DNA of 64,000 nucleotides from Chloroflexia bacterium SDU3-3. Lineage in GTDB: Bacteria; Chloroflexota; Chloroflexia; Chloroflexales; Roseiflexaceae. Shown piece by piece: positions 35,061 through 42,943 of this stretch (position 1 is the first letter of the stretch; every line of letters begins with the position of its first letter). A program made the position numbers and the translations under genes. Below the pieces are notes generated by a model, which searched no databases, was not told the DNA's origin, and saw nothing but the letters and a program-made list of their open reading frames with translations. The stretch is from positions 1 through 64,000 of the forward strand of contig WBOU01000017.1 of assembly GCA_009268125.1 (NCBI GenBank), read 5' to 3'.

Positions 35061-35341
35061 CAGCGCCGCCTCCGCGCGCGCGGCGGGGCGGGCGGGCGGC
35101 AGTCGGCCAGTGACACGCCGTAGACCGCCGGGGCCAGCTGGGCCAGCGCGCTGGGCGAGGTCTGCCCCCGTGCGGCCTCGCGGGCGAGCAGCCGCCGCAC
35201 CCGCGCCAGCTGGGCCGTGCGCAGCGCGGGCGGCTGGGCCAAAAAGTCCCGCCGCAGCAGCGCCACCGCCAGGCGCGGCGCGGCCTCCACCACCCACTGC
35301 GCGCTCACCGGGCTGTGCTCGTCCAGGTCACAATGCCTCAT
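35060..35341 (-). CDS. Conserved 93-aa element protein, copy B
   Basis: 93 residues, about five differences from the 18721-19002 product (PRLAVALLRRDFLAQPPALR is unchanged). Frame is intact and the TGATG junction downstream is preserved, so purifying selection or recent duplication is likely. Confidence 0.7.
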   Translation of the reverse strand: MRHCDLDEHSPVSAQWVVEAAPRLAVALLRRDFLAQPPALRTAQLARVRRLLAREAARGQTSPSALAQLAPAVYGVSLADCRPPAPPRARRRR

Positions 35342-35388
35342 GGCTCTCCTCCTCCGCGCCGCTGCGCTCAGGGGCGCGGGATTGCCGC

Positions 35389-35628
35389 TCACTCCTCGGG
35401 TGTGTCCGTCTGGTCATCGATCCCAACCTTCGCCTCCACCATGAGGCGCTCGATCTCGGCGACATAGGTCAGCGCGTCGGCCAGCTCCATCTCGGCTAGG
35501 TATTTGTTGGTATGCATGTCGGCGCGCGCCTTGCGGATAAATCGCCGGATGTGCCCGGCGGCCTCAAGGGTTTGGCGTCGGGCGGCCTCCGCGTTCTTCG
35601 GCCACCGCTTCTGTATCCGGCTGCCCAT
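35389..35628 (-). CDS. Small helical hypothetical protein
   Basis: 79 residues, charged and helical (AARRQTLEAAGHIRRFIRKA, then LAEMELADALTYVAEIERLM). Overlaps the end of the membrane-protein gene upstream by 65 nt. No family recognised. Confidence 0.5.
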   Translation of the reverse strand: MGSRIQKRWPKNAEAARRQTLEAAGHIRRFIRKARADMHTNKYLAEMELADALTYVAEIERLMVEAKVGIDDQTDTPEE

Positions 35629-35944
35629 GTTCTTCTCCGAGATAGCGAATAATGTCGGCCAGCCGTCGGCGCAGCTGCCACAGCTGCCAGCCGATGATCG
35701 GCAGCCCGCTGGCCAGAAACGCCCCGGCGTAGCGCCCCACCACCCACCACGCCAGCGCCTTCCCGCTCAGCGGGGGCAGCCCGCCGACCACCAGGCGCAG
35801 CGCCACCCCCGCGAGCGTGAAGCCCACGCCCACCACCACGGTGAGCCAGGTGAAGTCGGGGTCGTAGAGCCGCTGGATGCGCTGGAGCAGCGCGGCGTAG
35901 GCGCTGGCGAGCAGGGCCAGGGCGAGGTACAGCAGGAGGTCCAT
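35564..35944 (-). CDS. Small membrane protein
   Basis: 126 residues from the ATG at 35944. Three hydrophobic helices (LLLYLALALLASAYAALL, WLTVVVGVGFTLAGVALRL, AGAFLASGLPIIGWQLW) and a charged tail. Looks like a phage/plasmid holin-sized protein, but nothing specific identifies it. Lies in the unique part of element copy B. Confidence 0.6.
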   Translation of the reverse strand: MDLLLYLALALLASAYAALLQRIQRLYDPDFTWLTVVVGVGFTLAGVALRLVVGGLPPLSGKALAWWVVGRYAGAFLASGLPIIGWQLWQLRRRLADIIRYLGEEHGQPDTEAVAEERGGRPTPNP

Positions 35945-36026
35945 CCACGCTCTCCTTATGCTTCGCTTATGCTGGTATCGGCGGGCGGCGCGGCACGCTA
36001 CACTCGGAGGATGCCGCGCCCGCCCG

Positions 36027-36317
36027 CTAGGAACGTCCGTTCGCACGCAGCTCCTCGCTCCAGCGGCGGGCCGCCCGGTCGGCCTCCAGGTCGTCGGCGA
36101 GGCTGAGCGCGCGCTCGCCGAGCTGGCGGAGCTGGTCAGGGCTGAGCTGGCCAGCGAACTGCCCCCGGATGAAGACCCCGATGGGCCCCAGGTTCGAGGC
36201 GATCAGCTCCAGCAGCTGGCCGTCCATCAGCGGGACGGCGCGGCAGATCGGCCACATCAGCGCGGGCGGCGCGTCTGCCGCGCGGGCAGGCTCGCGCAGA
36301 TCAGGTGTCTGGCGCAT
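36027..36317 (-). CDS. WPI-R family small protein, third member
   Basis: 96 residues. MWPICRAVPLMDGQLLELIA, SNLGPIGVFIRGQFAGQLSP and LRQLGERALSLADDLEADRA align with the products of 13413-13673 and 18989-19297. Its place relative to the 93-aa gene differs from that in copy A, so the element has been rearranged. Confidence 0.65.
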   Translation of the reverse strand: MRQTPDLREPARAADAPPALMWPICRAVPLMDGQLLELIASNLGPIGVFIRGQFAGQLSPDQLRQLGERALSLADDLEADRAARRWSEELRANGRS

Positions 36318-36344
36318 AGGTGTTCTCCTTCCCCGCGTCGCGGG

Positions 36345-36803
36345 CTAGTGGGCGTCGTCCGCGTCGTCGTGCGCTTCCGCGCCCGCATCCCGCGCCGCGC
36401 TGATCGGGGCGAGCAGGCGATCGATGGTGCGCTCCAGATCCTCATCGCGCTGCGGGCCGAAGGTGGAGGACTGGGGCAGGGGGAGGGTCGCGTCGCTGAC
36501 CCCGAGCGCGAGCAGGATCTCGCGCTGCGCGAGGTCGTGCGCGACGATCTGGGTGTGGACCGCGTGGGCCGCGCGCAGGCGAGTGGTGAGCTGGCGCAGC
36601 GCATGGTGGGCCTCGTCGACGCGCTCCTGGAGGGCGCGCAGGTGGTCGGCGTCGGCGTGCTGGCCCTCGACGAAGGCGCGGGCCTCAGCCAGGGCCTGCT
36701 CAGGCGTCATGCCCGCGTCCAGCGCGACGGTGGCGTGCAGCTTCTCGTTCTCATAGTTGCCCAGGTTGAAGGTCTTGCCGTAGGAGACGGAGGTGATGGT
36801 CAT
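36345..36803 (-). CDS. Hypothetical protein of phage/plasmid type
   Basis: 152 residues from the ATG at 36803. It opens with ITSVSYGKTFNLGNYENEKL, a form common in short phage and plasmid proteins of unknown function, followed by EQALAEARAFVEGQHAD and a long helix (HLRALQERVDEAHHALRQL), ending in an Asp/His tail. May bind single-stranded DNA or a replication partner; that is a guess from context. Confidence 0.6.
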   Translation of the reverse strand: MTITSVSYGKTFNLGNYENEKLHATVALDAGMTPEQALAEARAFVEGQHADADHLRALQERVDEAHHALRQLTTRLRAAHAVHTQIVAHDLAQREILLALGVSDATLPLPQSSTFGPQRDEDLERTIDRLLAPISAARDAGAEAHDDADDAH

Positions 36804-36902
36804 GGCGATGGTCCTTTCGCTCGATAGGGGTGCTGCTTCCGATGGGCGGGGCGGCGGGGTGCGCTGCACGGGTGGGTGGCCGCCGATCCGACGCGGCGGG
36901 CA

Positions 36903-37118
36903 CTAGGCGGCCCGCCGCAGCTGGTCAAAGGCGATCTCGTCGCGGGCGGTCTCGGCCTCCAGCAGGCGGTCGAAGCTGCCGACGTAGCAGCCCTGAAACT
37001 CCAGGGCGTAGCCCGCATCTCGGCAGTAGGTGATGCGGTAGTCCTCGCCCGCCGCGACCTCGTGGATGCGCGGGGTGCGCGGCGGGCGGCGGGCGGGGTG
37101 GGTGCGGGTGGTGGGCAT
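36903..37118 (-). CDS. 71-aa conserved element protein, copy B
   Basis: 71 residues, about six differences from the 19433-19648 product; the core EDYRITYCRDAGYALEFQGC is identical. Behind its start lies a 20-bp perfect palindrome that is absent from copy A. Confidence 0.7.
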   Translation of the reverse strand: MPTTRTHPARRPPRTPRIHEVAAGEDYRITYCRDAGYALEFQGCYVGSFDRLLEAETARDEIAFDQLRRAA

Positions 37119-37137
37119 GGTGGGTTCCCCTCTACTA

Positions 37138-37184
37138 ACTAATGCAACTTCCTGCACCATATTAGTGCAGGAAGTTGCATTAGT
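37138..37184. promoter_or_regulatory. Perfect 20-bp inverted repeat before the 71-aa gene copy B
   Basis: ACTAATGCAACTTCCTGCAC, a 7-bp spacer, then the exact reverse complement. It lies in the 78-bp gap between the 71-aa and 66-aa genes, so it would sit in the leader or promoter of the 71-aa gene. Candidates: operator of the 66-aa HTH protein, an attenuator, or a recombination site. Confidence 0.65.
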
Positions 37185-37196
37185 CAAGAGGAAGAT

Positions 37197-37397
37197 CTAT
37201 TCAGTGGGTGGGCGAATATCCTTTGTCAAGGCCTCATCTAGCGCGGCTATCCTCTTGATCTTGACTACATGAGGTAAGGCGCGCCCACTGAGATACATTG
37301 CAATTGCTCGTTTAGAGCAACCTAATAGCTTGGCTCTTTCTTCATTTGTCGGAGCGAGTTCTCTCAACGCATTTACAAAATGAAGGTACTTGCCCAT
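37197..37397 (-). CDS. Small HTH regulator
   Basis: 66 residues. NALRELAPTNEERAKLLGCS, then KRAIAMYLSGRALPHVVKIK: a compact HTH reminiscent of XRE/CI-type proteins. It takes the place held in copy A by the RHH and 126-aa XRE genes, so the two element copies have different switch genes. AT-rich. Confidence 0.65.
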   Translation of the reverse strand: MGKYLHFVNALRELAPTNEERAKLLGCSKRAIAMYLSGRALPHVVKIKRIAALDEALTKDIRPPTE

Positions 37398-37409
37398 ACC
37401 GCCTCCAAA

Positions 37410-37487
37410 AGTGCAATTTATAGCATCATTTTAACGCATTTAATTGCACTACTCAAACAGGAAAACGCACTATGCGAGAAATTGCAC
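37410..37487. promoter_or_regulatory. Operator-like half sites between divergent HTH genes
   Basis: AGTGCAATT at 37410-37418 and its exact reverse complement AATTGCACT at 37442-37450, with a further AATTGCAC at 37480-37487. They lie between the starts of the 66-aa and 141-aa HTH genes and probably bind one of them. Confidence 0.6.
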
Positions 37488-37526
37488 GCGTGGTACATTT
37501 AGGCAAAGGTTGGGGGAGAAAATACT

Positions 37527-37952
37527 GTGGCCGAATCAGACGCACTACGCCTATATCTCATCACTCTGCGATCACGGCAAAACATCAGCCAAGATAAAGT
37601 GGCCGATACTATAGGTATGGCCCGCCGTACCTATAAAGCCTGGGAGCTTGGAGAAACCAAGGACATCAAAGTTCCGTGGGCAGTACGTGCAATTAAGTTT
37701 CTTGGGGGTTCGCTCGAACATCTTGGGATACTTGATACTGTTTCTGAGGAAGAGGGAGAGAAACTTGCCCTTGATTGGCTTGCACTCCCTCCCGATCAAC
37801 GAAATCCCCTGCCTGAGCAGAACCATCATGATTCAGTAAAACTTACCCATGTGATTGAGCGACTTCGAGCGGATGCTCAACATGACCCTTCAGTCCTTGA
37901 TATGGTCATCGCCTATCTTGATGGTCGACGCAGTTCGCGGCCTACACCCTGA
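37527..37952 (+). CDS. XRE-family regulator, duplicated gene copy B
   Basis: 141 residues with a GTG start (copy A uses ATG). Nearly identical to 20518-20943. Stands about 140 nt upstream of, and in line with, the AT-rich pair 38090-39039, as copy A stands upstream of ABC-3C. Confidence 0.8.
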   Translation: MAESDALRLYLITLRSRQNISQDKVADTIGMARRTYKAWELGETKDIKVPWAVRAIKFLGGSLEHLGILDTVSEEEGEKLALDWLALPPDQRNPLPEQNHHDSVKLTHVIERLRADAQHDPSVLDMVIAYLDGRRSSRPTP

Positions 37953-37964
37953 CAATGAATACAC
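37528..37964 (+). repeat. Direct repeat, copy B (XRE gene)
   Basis: Second copy of the 437-bp repeat at 20519-20955, again ending CAATGAATACAC. Confidence 0.8.
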
Positions 37965-38089
37965 AATCTCAACAATAAGTCAAAAACGCCTTCCCGGAAA
38001 TAGAATAATGCTATGGAAGTCTACAAATCAAAATATAGAACCATACTATTGTGGTTTTCTGATTCTCGTAGCTATTTGAGGGTTCACCC

Positions 38090-38638
38090 ATGAAACATAG
38101 TTTTGGTAGCTTTTTATGGATAGGGGTAACCAAAGCTAACTCATTCATTGGGGGGTTCATATCTATTTTCATAAGTATTCTTGTTGCTTACATATCAAGC
38201 AATATTTGGTATGGAATCATTCTATCTATTATCTTCTTCCTTTCTGTACTAGTTTATGTATTTTCATACACTTCATATGAAATATATAAGGCGTACGAGA
38301 AAGAATTTATATTAGCCAAAAAGATGTCACTTCCTAGAATAATCAGAGCGCAGCGCCCTCCACCTTCCATGTTACAGGCTAGCGCTTTATGCTTAACTGA
38401 ATCTTCAGACCTATTCTCATATGGTATTGGCGTTTCCTTTTATAACATTGATGAAGATGGATTTGAGAAACTAATTGGTCTTGGTAAAGTTGAGAATGTT
38501 CAGGAGGACAAAAGACTCCAAATCACAATACTTCATATTATAGAAGGCCACGAGAATATTATTGAGAGACTTTTGCAAAACGAAAGTAGAGTTTTGGAAA
38601 ACACAAGAGTCAAACCAAACGCGCCTTTAGATATATAA
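38090..38638 (+). CDS. Membrane protein of an AT-rich two-gene cassette
   Basis: 182 residues. Two membrane helices near the N-terminus (FIGGFISIFISILVAYIS, YGIILSIIFFLSVLVYVFS) are followed by a soluble domain with ASALCLTESSDLFSYGIGVS and FEKLIGLGKVENVQEDKRLQ, beta-rich and possibly ligand-binding. I do not recognise the family. Strongly AT-rich, and preceded by the duplicated XRE gene. With the next gene it forms a two-gene unit of unknown function that I suspect is a defence cassette. Confidence 0.65.
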   Translation: MKHSFGSFLWIGVTKANSFIGGFISIFISILVAYISSNIWYGIILSIIFFLSVLVYVFSYTSYEIYKAYEKEFILAKKMSLPRIIRAQRPPPSMLQASALCLTESSDLFSYGIGVSFYNIDEDGFEKLIGLGKVENVQEDKRLQITILHIIEGHENIIERLLQNESRVLENTRVKPNAPLDI

Positions 38639-38667
38639 TAAACTATTTTATATAAAGGAGAAAACCT

Positions 38668-39039
38668 ATGAGTGAATTAATTCCTCATATATTTCCAGCA
38701 CTCATTGCAGAAGTTATAGACAGATACACTGTCGTTATTAATCGAGGTTCAAAACACAAAATACAGCTTGGTCAAAAATTTATTATATATACTTTGACAG
38801 ATAAAGAAATTCTCGATCCGATCACTCGTGAATCTCTTGGCAAGCTTGAGGTACCTAAAGGAACGGGAAAGGTGATACATGTTCAAGAAAGATTAGCTAC
38901 GATTAAGTCTGATAGAACGACAACAATAAAAAAACCAAGAACTCCACTAGAATGGCAAAGGAATCAAGAACCAGAAGAGCAAACCATTTTTTCACCTTTT
39001 GATGAACCAATAGTCGGAGATAGGGCAAAACCAATATAA
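38668..39039 (+). CDS. Soluble partner of the two-gene cassette, FlgT-C/OB-like fold
   Basis: 123 residues behind AAGGAG. AEVIDRYTVVINRGSKHKIQ, LGQKFIIYTLTDKEILDP and KLEVPKGTGKVIHVQERLAT show alternating strands with the 'iNrG..hGv..Gd.f.vy' phrase of small beta-barrel domains (FlgT C-terminal-like). The last 35 residues are disordered and acidic. Only 29 nt behind the membrane gene. Confidence 0.65.
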   Translation: MSELIPHIFPALIAEVIDRYTVVINRGSKHKIQLGQKFIIYTLTDKEILDPITRESLGKLEVPKGTGKVIHVQERLATIKSDRTTTIKKPRTPLEWQRNQEPEEQTIFSPFDEPIVGDRAKPI

Positions 39040-39320
39040 ATATACTCATCGAATATCACGAATATAATATCATTTACAAACTATGTTATAAGCGCTTGGA
39101 GTAACCACATCCTCGTAAAAATTTATAGGTTTGGCACACCGCATCGCCCGTATTGCCCACGTGACATTGCCCGCATCATTCGCGGGGCGATGGGCGCGAT
39201 GCGCTGCCTGCCGTGCCCACTCCAGCGCCCAACCTCACCTGTCACCCTGGGCATACGCCGCCCTCCATGACGTTGGCCCTGCCGCACCTTTGGCGCTTGA
39301 AGGGGCACCGCCCTTCATAT

Positions 39321-39488
39321 GGTGTCACTTTTGCAGTGCTTTCCAATGCCTTTTTGGCAAAAATGCCTGTTCGGCTGCATTGGAACTTCATTCCAATGCG
39401 TTCGAATTTCGCTAAGGTCGGGCAAGACCCGGCACGCTGGTTTGTACGATTCGTCGCATTCCGATGCCCCGCCCACGAAAGTGACACC
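39321..39488. mobile_element. Possible miniature inverted-repeat element
   Basis: GGTGTCACTTT at 39321-39331 and its exact reverse complement at 39478-39488 flank 146 bp of lower-GC, non-coding DNA. Eleven-base ends are short and I could not confirm a target-site duplication. Confidence 0.3.
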
Positions 39489-39510
39489 TGTTGAGGGCAC
39501 ACCGCCCCCT

Positions 39511-39563
39511 CCCCCAACTCGTGCGCTCCGTGCGCCGGAATCCCAGCCAGCCCAACGTGCGGC
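39511..39563 (+). repeat. Direct repeat flanking the BsuBI-type R-M cassette, left copy
   Basis: About 53 bp (CGTGCGCCGGAATCCCAGCC and on to CCCAACGTGCGGCC) recur at 42944-42996 with a handful of differences. Confidence 0.65.
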
Positions 39564-39679
39564 CCTGGGCTGGGGCAAGAGCGTGGCATCACCCCATGAG
39601 CGCTCCGCTTTGTTCGCATCTCTGTGCTAAGATAGGAAGCACATACGGCACTGATGGTAGGGATTGGACAACGGACACC

Positions 39680-41191
39680 ATGCTTGAGACGACGTCTTTC
39701 ACCACACGGATTGATCAGCGGCGGCTTGCCGCAAGTAGCATCTTAGATCCAAAGCTGCGGGCCGAACGCGGGCAATTTCTCACGCCGGGGCCGATCGCGC
39801 GCTTTATGGCCTCCCTCTTCCAGCCTGCCACTGAGGCTATCCATCTTCTGGATGCCGGGGCAGGCGTCGGCTCGCTCACCGCTGCTGCCGTCGCCACCCT
39901 GTGCCAGCAGACGCCCGCTCCCCGCACCATCGCGGCGACCGCCTACGAGATCGACCACCAGCTCACCCCCTACCTGGAGGAGACGCTGGCCGATTGCGCC
40001 GCGCTCTGCGCCGAACGCCACGTTCGTTTCGCATCGTCGCTGCGCTCCACCGATTTCATTGCCCACGGTGCGCAGCAGCTCTTTATGCGCACCGCCGCAG
40101 AGGCCACCTTCACCCACGCGATTCTGAACCCGCCCTATCGGAAGATCACCACGCACTCCGCCGACCGACAGCACCTTCGGTCGATCGGCATCGAGACCAG
40201 CAACCTCTACGCGGGCTTTCTCGCACTCGCCATCAAGCTGCTGGCCCCAGGTGGCGAGCTGGTAGCGATTGTGCCCCGCAGTTTCTGCAACGGCCCCTAC
40301 TTCCGGCCCTTCCGGCAGCTGCTGCTCAAAGAGATGGCGCTCACCCACATCCATCTCTTTGAGAGTCGCACCGACGCCTTCCGAGACGATGGCATCCTTC
40401 AGGAAAACATTATCTTCCACGCGATCAAGCAGCAAACGGTGCCCACGGTGATCATCTCACGCTCTGCGGGCGCAGATCTCGCCCACAGTGAACGCCGTCT
40501 CGTCTCCGCGCATGAGATTGTGCACCCGAGCGACCCAGACCAGATGATCCACATCACCGCCGATTCTGACGCCCAGCTGCTGGTCCGGCAGATGCAGGAC
40601 CTCCCCTGCACCCTCGCGGATCTGGGCATCGATGCCTCAACCGGCCCCGTGGTCGATTTCCGCCTTGCCGACTTTCTGCGCGCGATGCCCGCATCTGATA
40701 GCGTGCCGCTTATCTATCCCCAACATTGCCGCGACTACCACGTTCACTGGCCGCTCCCTGGGGCAAAAAAGCCCAATGCCCTCGATGATCACCCACAAGT
40801 CCGCAAGTGGCTCTACCCGAATGGACACTATGTGGTAGTCCGGCGGCTCTCATCGAAAGAGGAACCACACCGCATTGTGGCCAGCCTCTATGATCCCGCC
40901 CGTATTCCCGGCGATTGGATCGGCTTTGAGAACCACCTGAATGTGTTCCATCAGGATCGACATGGGCTCGCACCAGACCTCGCGCTTGGGCTCACACGCT
41001 ATCTCAACACGACGCTAGTCGATATCTGCTTCCGCCAGTTCAGCGGCCACACCCAGGTCAACGTCAGCGACCTGGCCCGGCTGCGCTACCCGACCGCCGA
41101 GGCGCTCGCCCAGCTGGGCAGACGAGATGCACCGCAGATCATGCCGGATCAGCGCACCCTTGATACGTGGCTTGGAGAAATAGTGTCATGA
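39680..41191 (+). CDS. BsuBI/PstI-type adenine-N6 DNA methyltransferase
   Basis: 503 residues from the ATG at 39680. ERGQFLTPGPIARFMASLF precedes motif I LLDAGAGVGSLT at 56-67; the catalytic NPPY is at 150-153 (ILNPPYRKI). Length, order and linkage fit M.BsuBI/M.PstI, which methylate A in CTGCAG. The endonuclease gene follows with an ATGA overlap. Confidence 0.88.
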   Translation: MLETTSFTTRIDQRRLAASSILDPKLRAERGQFLTPGPIARFMASLFQPATEAIHLLDAGAGVGSLTAAAVATLCQQTPAPRTIAATAYEIDHQLTPYLEETLADCAALCAERHVRFASSLRSTDFIAHGAQQLFMRTAAEATFTHAILNPPYRKITTHSADRQHLRSIGIETSNLYAGFLALAIKLLAPGGELVAIVPRSFCNGPYFRPFRQLLLKEMALTHIHLFESRTDAFRDDGILQENIIFHAIKQQTVPTVIISRSAGADLAHSERRLVSAHEIVHPSDPDQMIHITADSDAQLLVRQMQDLPCTLADLGIDASTGPVVDFRLADFLRAMPASDSVPLIYPQHCRDYHVHWPLPGAKKPNALDDHPQVRKWLYPNGHYVVVRRLSSKEEPHRIVASLYDPARIPGDWIGFENHLNVFHQDRHGLAPDLALGLTRYLNTTLVDICFRQFSGHTQVNVSDLARLRYPTAEALAQLGRRDAPQIMPDQRTLDTWLGEIVS

Positions 41192-42207
41192 CCGATTCCA
41201 CCATCACCGACATCGACATCAGCGGCAACCATGGGAAGAAACTCGCCGAAGCACAACACATCCTTGAATCACTCGGCTTTCCCGCAGGACAGCGCAATGT
41301 CCGATCAGCACTCACGCTCCTGGCGCTCCTCGATATGCAGCCCAACCACGATTGGGCCGCAGCCAGCAACCCACCGATGGGGATAACGCCAATCCTTCAG
41401 TGGGCGGAAAAACACTACGCGGTGCGCTATGCCCCCAACACGCGCGAGACGATCCGCAAAGACACCATGCACCACTTTGTCGAGGCGGCGCTGGCCATCG
41501 CCAACCCGGATCAGCCCAACCGCCCAACCAACAGCCCAAAGTGGCACTACCGCATCGAACCAGCCGCATTAGCGCTTATTCGCACCTTTGGCACCAACGC
41601 GTGGCCGTCGCAGCTCGCCCGCTACCTCACCGAGCGGGTCGGACTCCAAACGCGCTATGCCGACATCCGGAACATGGCCCGTATCCCCGTCCAGATTCCA
41701 GGCGGAAAAGAAATCACCCTGAGCCCTGGCAACCATAGCGCCCTGATCAAAGCGATCATTGATGAGTTCGCACCACGTTTTCTTCCTGGCAGCCACCTCA
41801 TCTATGTGGGCGATACCGGAGACAAGTGGGGATTCTTTGATGAGCAGCGACTTCACGACCTCGGGGTGGTTATCGACGCCCATGGCAAAATGCCCGATGT
41901 CATTTTCTACTACGAGGCAAAACACTGGCTTGTCCTGGTCGAGTCGCTCACCAGCCGAGGCCCCGTGGATGGCAAGCGGCACGACGAACTTGCCCGCCTA
42001 TTCGGGAAAAGCACCGCAGGTATTGTCTATGTGACCGCGTTCCCAACCCGTAAAGGCCTCGCCCGCTACGTCACCCAGATCTCTTGGGCGACCGAAGTGT
42101 GGGTTGCGGAAGCAGCCGATCACCTCATCCATTTCGATGGCGAGCGCTTCCTCGGCCCCTATCCGACCACCCCAAAAAAAGATACGAACGGCGAGCCATC
42201 GGCATAA
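41188..42207 (+). CDS. BsuBI/PstI-type II restriction endonuclease
   Basis: 339 residues from the ATG at 41188, which overlaps the methyltransferase stop. The C-terminal catalytic domain has GDTGDKWGFFDEQRLHDLGV, then MPDVIFYYEAKHWLVLVESL and TSRGPVDGKRHDEL, the signature of BsuBI/PstI endonucleases (Asp...Glu...Glu metal site). The N-terminal half is a helical DNA-binding domain. Expected target CTGCAG, if specificity is as in the family. Confidence 0.88.
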   Translation: MTDSTITDIDISGNHGKKLAEAQHILESLGFPAGQRNVRSALTLLALLDMQPNHDWAAASNPPMGITPILQWAEKHYAVRYAPNTRETIRKDTMHHFVEAALAIANPDQPNRPTNSPKWHYRIEPAALALIRTFGTNAWPSQLARYLTERVGLQTRYADIRNMARIPVQIPGGKEITLSPGNHSALIKAIIDEFAPRFLPGSHLIYVGDTGDKWGFFDEQRLHDLGVVIDAHGKMPDVIFYYEAKHWLVLVESLTSRGPVDGKRHDELARLFGKSTAGIVYVTAFPTRKGLARYVTQISWATEVWVAEAADHLIHFDGERFLGPYPTTPKKDTNGEPSA

Positions 42208-42218
42208 GATCAACAAAC

Positions 42219-42249
42219 GACGGCCCGAGGTGTTCCACCTTGGGCCGTC
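42219..42249 (+). terminator. Terminator hairpin after the BsuBI-type endonuclease gene
   Basis: Stem of 14 bp with one G-T pair (42219-42232 with 42236-42249), 3-nt loop, 12 nt after the stop codon. A similar hairpin recurs at 42828-42858. Confidence 0.65.
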
Positions 42250-42489
42250 ATCTGTGCCACCCTCCCCCATCCATCCCAAGAGAGGAGATCTGCGCATCAC
42301 CCTCGCCCATCACGGCTCATCCTCAATAGCCAAAAGCACCCGCGCATGTACCGCAACCCCAGCGCGATCACCGCCGCGCTGGCACGCACCACGATGCGGT
42401 CGGCGCGGCCTCGGGCGCGTTCGCCACCTCCCTCCCGGTCGTAATCGCCCACCAGCACACCGACCGCGCCGACCGCATCGGCCACGCTC

Positions 42490-42810
42490 ACGCTGCCGAC
42501 CGCCAGATGCAACAACTGCCGCTAGGACCTCAACCCCGGCGCAGCCCCCAACTACCCTGTGCGGATCACCACCATCGACCAGGGCCGAGAGAGCAGAACG
42601 TGAGTGCCAACACGGTCGCACTCGATAGCTGGCCTATGGGCAGTAGCACCGGCAACTAGGAGCACGTCCCCATCGGTGGCACGCTCGCGTCAGAGGCGAC
42701 GCAGACCTTCCCACACAGCGGGGAATTCATCTGAAACAACGACCTGCCAGACGACGGCGCGCTGTACACCGGCGCGGGCCAGCTGGTGAGCTCCTGGGTC
42801 GATGGGTAAC
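42490..42810 (+). pseudogene. Remains of two coupled small genes
   Basis: One frame reads ATLTLPTARCNNCR, stop, DLNPGAAPNYPVRITTIDQG, ending TGA at 42600-42602. The next opens at once with GTG: SANTVALDSWPMGSSTGN, TAG, EHVPIGGTLASEATQTFPHS, GEFI, TGA, NNDLPDDGALYTGAGQLVSS. Two in-frame stops in otherwise protein-like sequence show decay. Family not recognised. Confidence 0.55.
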
Positions 42811-42827
42811 ATGGGGGGAGCAACACA

Positions 42828-42858
42828 ACGGCCCAGTATCACCACGATATTGGGCCGT
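42828..42858. terminator. Second hairpin, likely terminator of the decayed genes
   Basis: 13-bp stem (ACGGCCCAGTATC with GATATTGGGCCGT, one G-T pair) and a 5-nt loop, about 17 nt after the last frame of the pseudogene pair. Confidence 0.6.
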
Positions 42859-42943
42859 CGCCTTGCCACACCACGAAGCCAGCGCATGCCGCTCAGATTC
42901 CTTGGGTGAGCAGTCCCCCTTGGGAGCGCCCGCTATTCCCCCG

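Larger units (their letters stand above)
39040..39679. other. Gene-free region with repeats before the BsuBI-type R-M genes
   Basis: No frame looks coding. It holds a possible 168-bp miniature element (39321-39488) and a repeat shared with 42944-42996. Confidence 0.5.

Noticed and set aside
42297-42621. Minus-strand frames after the R-M genes
   Set aside because: Arg/Gly-rich with no motif; the plus strand shows clearer, though broken, coding sequence further on.
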